A stretch of DNA of 5,681 nucleotides from Hyphomonadaceae bacterium. GTDB taxonomy: Bacteria > Pseudomonadota > Alphaproteobacteria > Caulobacterales > Aquidulcibacteraceae. A program made the position numbers and the translations under genes. The stretch is taken from the NCBI GenBank assembly GCA_025458365.1, contig JALOSP010000130.1, positions 1 to 5,681 of the forward strand, in the 5' to 3' direction. The first letter of the stretch is position 1, and each line of letters begins with the position of its first letter. Positions 1 through 5,681 of the stretch are shown here, in pieces. The notes under the pieces were generated by a model, which was not told the DNA's origin, made no database searches, and worked only from the letters and a program-made list of their open reading frames with translations.

Positions 1-1
1 T

Positions 2-980
2 CCACCGGCGGCCGGGCAGACGACGACCTTTGTCGTGCGCGATCCGGGAGCGGCTGCCGATCGTACGGTTGTCATCACCTCGGCCAGCCTGTCGCCGCGG
101 CCGGTCAACAGGACAGCGGTCATTCCCACGCCAACGGGCAACGTCGGCTATGTCCTGTTCAACACCTTCAGCCCGTTTTCCAGCGAACGGGAAATCGTTG
201 ACGCCATGACAGCAATGAGCGGTTCGGGGGTCACCGACCTTGTGCTGGACTTGCGTTACAATGGCGGCGGCTTGCTGGCCGTGGCGTCGCAGCTCGGCTT
301 CATGGTTGCCGGGCCCGCACAAACAGCCGGGCGCACGTTCGAGCAATTGAGGTTCAATGCCGATGCGGGCACTCGCAATCCGGTTACGGGCGCCGTCCAG
401 ACCGGTGCCGTTCTACAGCACCGGCCTGGGCTTCACTGTGACCGATGGCGCGGCCCTGCCAAGCCTCAACCTGAGGCGGGTCTTTGTCCTGTCCACCGCG
501 CGGACCTGCAGTGCCAGCGAGGCGATGGTCAATGGTTTGCGTGGCATCGGGGTGGAGGTCGTCCTGATCGGGGCGACAACGTGCGGCAAGCCCTTTGGGT
601 TCTATCCCCAGGACAATTGCGGCGAGACCTTCTACACGATCCAGTTCCAGGGCGTGAACGATGTGGGCTTCGGCGACTATGCCGATGGCTTCCTGCCGAT
701 AAACTCCAGCGCAACCAATGGGGTGCGGCTGCCGGGCTGCGCGGTTGGCGATGACTTCGCCGTCGAACTGGGCAATCCGGGCGAGGCCTTGCTGGCCGCG
801 GCACTGACTTACCGGGCAAATGGCTCGTGTCCGACGCCGTCAGCTGTGGCGCCGCTGCAGTCACGCGAAAACGCGGGCGAGGTGCTGGCGATTGACGCCA
901 TCCTGCCGCCGGAAGATCCGCTGATGGAGCAGAACCGTGACATGCGGATGCCCGGCGGGTTGGGCGTGCTGCCACGATGA
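2..980 (+). pseudogene. S41 family serine peptidase, 5' end outside window, interrupted by a frameshift
   Basis: This is the C-terminal part of a tail-specific (CtpA/Prc-like) S41 peptidase, a Ser/Lys-dyad protease family usually exported to the envelope. Coding begins before the window in frame 2; the first ~50 residues resemble the end of a PDZ-like domain. They are followed by the first part of the protease core (GNVGYVLFNTF, then DLVLDLRYNGGG at about 239-274). Family-like sequence then switches to frame 3 at about 385-412, resuming at PVPFYSTGLGF and running to TGA at 978-980. The shift fits one extra base or two missing bases. The catalytic Ser (CSASE, codon 510-512) and Lys (TTCGKPFG, codon 588-590) both lie after the shift, 26 residues apart. 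Without correction the product stops at 754 and lacks the dyad. The conserved reading on both sides suggests a recent mutation or a sequencing error. Family call is firm; pseudogene status is not. Confidence 0.8.
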
Positions 981-1357
981 CGCGATGGGCGGCCATGGTC
1001 ACCTCGGCCGTCCTGGCAGTCGGCTGTACAGGATGCCGGACCACGCCTGCTGACGGGCCAGCCCGGCTTGCCACACGTGATCCTGATGCACTGGAGGCCT
1101 TGAGATCAGCAATGGCGCTGGCCAGTGCCAATCCGCAGCTGGCACTGGGAGCAGGCGATCCGGCGGGGACAGGCCGTGTCATTGTGCTACCGCCCCCGCC
1201 TGGCCAGTATGAGACACGCAGCCCGGCATTGCCGGTGACCTACGATCTGGCGTTCAAACATGGCCGGTGCGTTGCGATCCGCAGGGATGATGGTGGTATT
1301 CTTGGATTGGGCGAGATCGAGTGCCTGCCTGCCTCCCAAGCCGCCACCCCACCCTAA
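977..1357 (+). CDS. Small putative lipoprotein of unknown function
   Basis: The product is 126 aa and I do not recognise its family. Residues 1-20 look like a short export signal: Arg3, a hydrophobic stretch, then AVGC with Cys17 as a possible lipidation site. The -3 residue is Ala rather than the preferred Leu, so the lipobox is imperfect; Cys20 is a second candidate. The rest is Ala/Gly/Pro-rich, with a Pro run at 72-75 and a better-ordered C-terminal part (about 81-108) holding Cys88 and Cys106, which could form a disulfide if exported. The ATG overlaps the peptidase stop as ATGA and no clear Shine-Dalgarno precedes it, so translational coupling to the upstream gene is likely. The stop is TAA. 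The reading frame is supported by its position and signal-like N-terminus rather than by any recognised domain. Confidence 0.65.
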   Translation: MTRWAAMVTSAVLAVGCTGCRTTPADGPARLATRDPDALEALRSAMALASANPQLALGAGDPAGTGRVIVLPPPPGQYETRSPALPVTYDLAFKHGRCVAIRRDDGGILGLGEIECLPASQAATPP

Positions 1358-1392
1358 CGGACCAAAACACGCACTCAACTTTTGGATTTGAT

Positions 1393-2592
1393 CTACGGCG
1401 CTGTCGGCCCGCTGAGGAGAAGAAAATCCGGGCTCATCAGCCCGGCCACAAACAAGTCCTGCCTGCCATCGCCGTCAAAGTCGGCTGCGGCCACGTGCAT
1501 GCCAATGCCGCCAAATGCGGCCGGGAAGACCGAACCGGTCACTTCGACGAACCGGGTTCCGGTATTGCGCCACGCCCGCACTGGTCCGCCCATGCCGTCG
1601 GGGCCGGGCATGGACGTGGTAATGAGATCGGGGCGTCCGTCTGCGTCGAAATCGATCGGAAGGGCCGACAGGTCGCCATGCGTGTTGACCGGCAACCACG
1701 CGGTGGTCACATCCTGGAACTGACCGCGCCCGTTGTTGAGCAACAGCCTGTTCTGCGCCTCGGCGCGCGGGTTGAACATCACCACATTGGCGAAGAACAG
1801 GTCAAGGTCGCCGTCGCCGTCCACGTCGAACAGCTCCACGTCGCGTGTTTCCTCAGGCTTGTAAGGCGGTTCGATGGCCCCGGCAGAGGCGCGAGTGAAC
1901 CGGCCGGTGCCGGTGTTCAGGTAGATCTGGTTGCCATCCTGATTGCCGAGAACGAGGTCGGCATCGCCATCCCCGTCCACATCGCCGAGGGCGACATCCT
2001 GCGTGCTGCCAGAGGCGTCAGGCAGACGCGAAACGCTTTGATCGGTGAAACCGCCTGCACCATCACCGATCATCAGCACCGAGACACCGTCGCCGCCAAA
2101 GAACAGGTCTGTGTTGCCATCGGTGTTGGCGTCAAAAGCAACCACGGCATTGGCTTTCACCCGGATCGGGAGACGGTCGTTTCCATTGGAATACCGGCCA
2201 TCAGACTGGGCAATATAAAGCTCTGGACGCACATCATCCTCATTGGCAACCGCAACATCCAGATCGCCATCGCGGTCCACATCGATCAGGGCGATTTCCT
2301 CGCTATCACGACGGGCAGAGGGCAAGCGGTCGCTGGCATCGGTGAAGCGGCCACGGCCGTCATTCAACAGCAGCCGGTTGGCGCGGTGCTCCATGGGAAC
2401 CAGCAGATCGATATCGCCATCACTATCCACATCATGCGGTATGGCATGCATGCTGTTGCCCGGTGGTTCCTTGTCGGGCAGCGTGTCCGATGCATCGCGC
2501 CACAGAGGCGTGGCGTGGGCCCAAACGGGCAGCAGGCAGCTGCCCGCCAGCAAGAGAAGGGCCAATCGGGAAGGCAATGCAGGATGCGACAT
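1393..2592 (-). CDS. Secreted FG-GAP/VCBS repeat beta-propeller protein
   Basis: The 399-aa product starts with a signal peptide: Arg9, a hydrophobic core at 10-24, and a probable cleavage site AHA|TP after residue 27. Cys19 (AGSC) is a weaker lipidation candidate. The mature part carries seven Asp-rich calcium-loop motifs of the form DxDxDGxxDL, starting at residues 54, 104, 154, 204, 256, 314 and 371. Seven such repeats are what an integrin-like seven-bladed propeller needs, so the fold looks complete. The family is extracytoplasmic, binds Ca2+ and usually mediates binding or adhesion; no catalytic domain is visible and the ligand cannot be read from sequence. ATG at 2592 is chosen over the longer open frame (to 2700) because it begins the signal peptide and has GAGG five bases upstream. 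The gene lies 108 nt after the superoxide dismutase gene on the same strand and converges with the lipoprotein gene. The stop is TAG. Confidence 0.87.
   Translation of the reverse strand: MSHPALPSRLALLLLAGSCLLPVWAHATPLWRDASDTLPDKEPPGNSMHAIPHDVDSDGDIDLLVPMEHRANRLLLNDGRGRFTDASDRLPSARRDSEEIALIDVDRDGDLDVAVANEDDVRPELYIAQSDGRYSNGNDRLPIRVKANAVVAFDANTDGNTDLFFGGDGVSVLMIGDGAGGFTDQSVSRLPDASGSTQDVALGDVDGDGDADLVLGNQDGNQIYLNTGTGRFTRASAGAIEPPYKPEETRDVELFDVDGDGDLDLFFANVVMFNPRAEAQNRLLLNNGRGQFQDVTTAWLPVNTHGDLSALPIDFDADGRPDLITTSMPGPDGMGGPVRAWRNTGTRFVEVTGSVFPAAFGGIGMHVAAADFDGDGRQDLFVAGLMSPDFLLLSGPTAP
1450..2433 (-). repeat. Seven tandem FG-GAP/VCBS repeat units within the propeller gene
   Basis: Each unit encodes an acidic calcium loop followed by a short hydrophobic strand. 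The first four loops are spaced exactly 50 residues (150 nt) apart, and the last three are spaced 52, 58 and 57 residues. The third loop (DANTDGNTDL) and the sixth and seventh loops (DADGRPDL, DGDGRQDL) diverge most. Regular spacing early and longer blades late suggest internal duplication followed by loop growth. This is a protein-coding repeat, not a mobile or CRISPR-type repeat. Confidence 0.75.
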
Positions 2593-2597
2593 CGAAG

Positions 2598-2601
2598 CCT
2601 C
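2598..2601 (-). promoter_or_regulatory. Ribosome binding site of the propeller gene
   Basis: The minus strand reads GAGG here with five bases before ATG 2592-2590. It supports the signal-peptide start over the longer open frame. Its last base coincides with the edge of the palindrome at 2601-2617, so a hairpin or bound protein there could affect translation initiation. Confidence 0.55.
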
Positions 2602-2617
2602 ATTACGTTTCGTAATG
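2601..2617. promoter_or_regulatory. Perfect inverted repeat upstream of the propeller gene, possible operator
   Basis: CATTACG and CGTAATG are exact inverted 7-bp arms around a TTT spacer, ending eight bases before the start codon of the propeller gene. The TTACG-N3-CGTAA core has the size and symmetry of an operator for a dimeric helix-turn-helix repressor such as a TetR-family protein; this is inference, and no such regulator gene is in the window. Alternatively it forms a small RNA hairpin just ahead of the ribosome binding site. I found no convincing -35/-10 pair next to it. Confidence 0.45.
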
Positions 2618-2700
2618 TTGACTGTACTGTTTTCGAAGCGCGAGAAAAGCCTGCCTGGGAAGAAATTGATGCAATGTGGTGTCGGCGTGGGATGCGGCAA

Positions 2701-3450
2701 TCACTGCGTGGCTGCGGCAAAGCGGCGGTTGACCTCGTTCCAGTTGATGAGGCTCCACCAGCCATCCACATACTCGGCGCGGCGGTTCTGGTAACGCAGG
2801 TAGAAGGCATGTTCCCAGACATCATTGCCGAAGATCGGCGTTCCTTTGAACGGGCTGTCGTCCATCAGTGGATTGTCCTGATTGGGCGTGCTGCCGACGG
2901 CCAGCGTGCCATCCGGCCTGACAACCAGCCACGCCCAGCCCGAACCAAAACGGCCCATGGATGCGGTACGGAAGGCTGTTCTCAGTCCTTCCAGCGAGCT
3001 GAAGTCACGATTGATGGCCGCCTGCAGTGCCGGCGAAGGCTCGCCGCCCTGTCCGACCGGTGCCATCACCGTCCAGAAAAAGCTGTGGTTCCAATGCCCG
3101 CCCGCATTGTTGCGGACTGCAGCAGGGCGGGACGATACGGTGGCGAGGATCTGTTCGAGACTGAGCGCGCCAAGGGACGGATCGGCTGCCGCCGCCGCGT
3201 TGAGGGCCGCAACCTGCGCGCCATGGTGTCGCTGGTGGTGCAGCTCCATGGTCTGGGCATCGATCACGCTGGTCAGGGCATCATAGGCGTAGGGCAAGGG
3301 GGGAAGCGTGAACGGGCCGGCGGGCTGGGCGGCCTGCGGGCCCTGAACACCGGGCGGAGGCGCAGCAGCCTGAGTCATCCCCGGAACCGAGGTTGTGCAG
3401 GCGCCGAGCGCCATCAGAAAGGCGAATGTGGGAAGGTTTGGTCTGATCAT
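2701..3450 (-). CDS. Mn/Fe-type superoxide dismutase with a lipoprotein signal
   Basis: The enzyme converts superoxide to hydrogen peroxide and oxygen. The 249-aa product has a lipoprotein signal (residues 1-18, lipobox LGAC, Cys18), a Pro/Ala-rich linker (about 19-46) and a complete Fe/Mn dismutase domain (about 47-245). All four metal ligands are visible: His71 in MELHHQRHH, His122 in WNHSFFW, and Asp210 and His214 in DVWEHAFY. GGHWNHSFFW and Gln191 in NQDNPL resemble the manganese-type arrangement more than the iron type, but cambialistic use cannot be excluded. The domain is normal length; the N-terminal ~46 residues are extra compared with cytoplasmic SodA/SodB. ATG at 3450 is preferred over a TTG at 3492 because it starts directly at the lipoprotein signal, although its ribosome binding site is weak. 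An envelope location is inferred from the signal. It may be co-transcribed with the propeller gene downstream. Confidence 0.9.
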   Translation of the reverse strand: MIRPNLPTFAFLMALGACTTSVPGMTQAAAPPPGVQGPQAAQPAGPFTLPPLPYAYDALTSVIDAQTMELHHQRHHGAQVAALNAAAAADPSLGALSLEQILATVSSRPAAVRNNAGGHWNHSFFWTVMAPVGQGGEPSPALQAAINRDFSSLEGLRTAFRTASMGRFGSGWAWLVVRPDGTLAVGSTPNQDNPLMDDSPFKGTPIFGNDVWEHAFYLRYQNRRAEYVDGWWSLINWNEVNRRFAAATQ

Positions 3451-3585
3451 GGCTTGGATGTGGACCGCAGTGGCACACGCGACCAGTCGCAATGCTGTGA
3501 CCAGGCTTGGTGCCCGACTGCAGAAAAGCCCGTTGGCAGGAGGGTGGCGAGTGGCGGCATCGAAGCGGTCAGTTCGAACAGACGC

Positions 3586-3615
3586 AAAAAAGGCCCGCCA
3601 GAGCGGCGGGCCTTT
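3586..3615 (-). terminator. Rho-independent terminator of the atpD transcript
   Basis: The plus-strand arms AAAGGCCCGCC (3589-3599) and GGCGGGCCTTT (3605-3615) pair perfectly over 11 bp around a five-base loop. On the minus strand the hairpin is followed by six T (3591-3586, partly inside the stem), so it ends minus-strand transcription. It lies 25 nt after the atpD stop codon, leaving no room for atpC. It also separates atpD from the superoxide dismutase gene, which therefore needs its own promoter between 3451 and 3585; I could not pick one out. Confidence 0.88.
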
Positions 3616-3640
3616 GCAATGCGATCAAGGCAAACACCAA

Positions 3641-5480
<1,840 letters not shown>

Positions 5481-5484
<4 letters not shown>

Positions 5485-5681
5485 CGTTCGCCCCGCGCCA
5501 TGCTGTCGATATTGCTGGCTTCCTGCGCCGCGATGATGCGCTTTTCGGCCAGCCAATCGTCCACCACGTGACCGTCCAGCGCCTGGCTTTCGGTCGCAAG
5601 TTCGCGAGCGCGAAGGCGTAGTGCATCCATACGCTTCAGATGCTCGGCCATCCCGACCTCGTCACTGATCGCAGCCTTCCT
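5481..5681 (-). CDS. Putative antitoxin paired with the PIN toxin, 5' end probably outside window
   Basis: A minus-strand frame open from the window edge to TGA at 5483-5481 encodes at least 66 residues, or 56 if it starts at ATG 5651, which has a possible GAGG five bases upstream. The sequence is charged and helix-prone (MAEHLKRMDALRLRARELA, then VVDDWLAEKRIIAAQEA, ending MARGER). It overlaps the toxin start by ATGA. Position, small size and coupling point to the cognate antitoxin, which would neutralise the toxin and bind its own promoter. I recognise no standard antitoxin DNA-binding domain in the visible part; that domain may lie upstream of the window, or this may be an uncommon antitoxin type. 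Confidence 0.6.

Noticed and set aside
529..1182. Minus-strand open frame of 217 codons opposite the peptidase and small lipoprotein genes
   Set aside because: The product is an Arg/Ser/Pro-rich string without domain features and lies opposite conserved S41 peptidase sequence.
1362..1385. Possible bidirectional terminator between the convergent genes (CCAAAA and TTTTGG arms)
   Set aside because: Only a 6-bp, AT-rich stem with a 12-base loop. It is too weak to call a terminator, though its position between two converging stops is suitable.
2621..2650. Candidate -10 (TACAGT, minus strand) for the propeller gene
   Set aside because: The hexamer is plausible, but no -35-like sequence sits 16-18 bases upstream, so a promoter cannot be supported.
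3478..3490. Short inverted repeat GCGAC-CA-GTCGC upstream of the superoxide dismutase gene
   Set aside because: Five-base arms with a two-base spacer are common by chance in GC-rich DNA, and it has no clear relation to a promoter.

Overview
This is a GC-rich window (roughly 60% GC by eye) from a Gram-negative bacterium, most likely an alphaproteobacterium. The main evidence is the F1 ATP synthase beta subunit at 3641-5083, whose overall sequence looks alphaproteobacterial. A Sphingomonadales origin is plausible, but that is only an impression from memory. Several proteins with Sec or lipoprotein signals fit a cell envelope with a periplasm.

Layout. Positions 2-1357 hold two plus-strand genes: the 3' part of an S41 serine peptidase gene interrupted by a frameshift near 385-412, then a short lipoprotein-like gene whose start codon overlaps the peptidase stop (ATGA). 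From 1393 to the right edge all recognisable genes are on the minus strand. Reading in their direction of transcription from the right edge they are: a putative antitoxin cut by the window edge, a VapC-type PIN toxin overlapping it by ATGA, atpD 32 nt after the toxin stop, a strong intrinsic terminator 25 nt after atpD, a superoxide dismutase with a lipoprotein signal, and a secreted seven-repeat FG-GAP/VCBS beta-propeller protein. The propeller gene converges with the plus-strand pair across a 35-nt gap. No gene-free stretch exceeds 300 bases; the longest is the 190-nt region between atpD and the superoxide dismutase gene, which holds the terminator.

How the genes fit together. The most unusual point is atpD's surroundings. 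The usual alphaproteobacterial order is atpH-A-G-D-C. Here atpD is preceded within 32 nt by a toxin-antitoxin pair and followed by a terminator, so atpC is not next to it. The 32-nt gap is too short for an evident separate promoter, so atpD is probably transcribed through, or from within, the toxin-antitoxin module. The superoxide dismutase and propeller genes encode exported proteins and may be co-transcribed, but a 17-bp palindrome just upstream of the propeller start codon suggests that gene may also have its own control.

I do not see a clearly new multi-gene system. The points most worth following up are the toxin-antitoxin/atpD arrangement, the palindrome, the membrane-anchored Mn/Fe-type superoxide dismutase and the peptidase frameshift.
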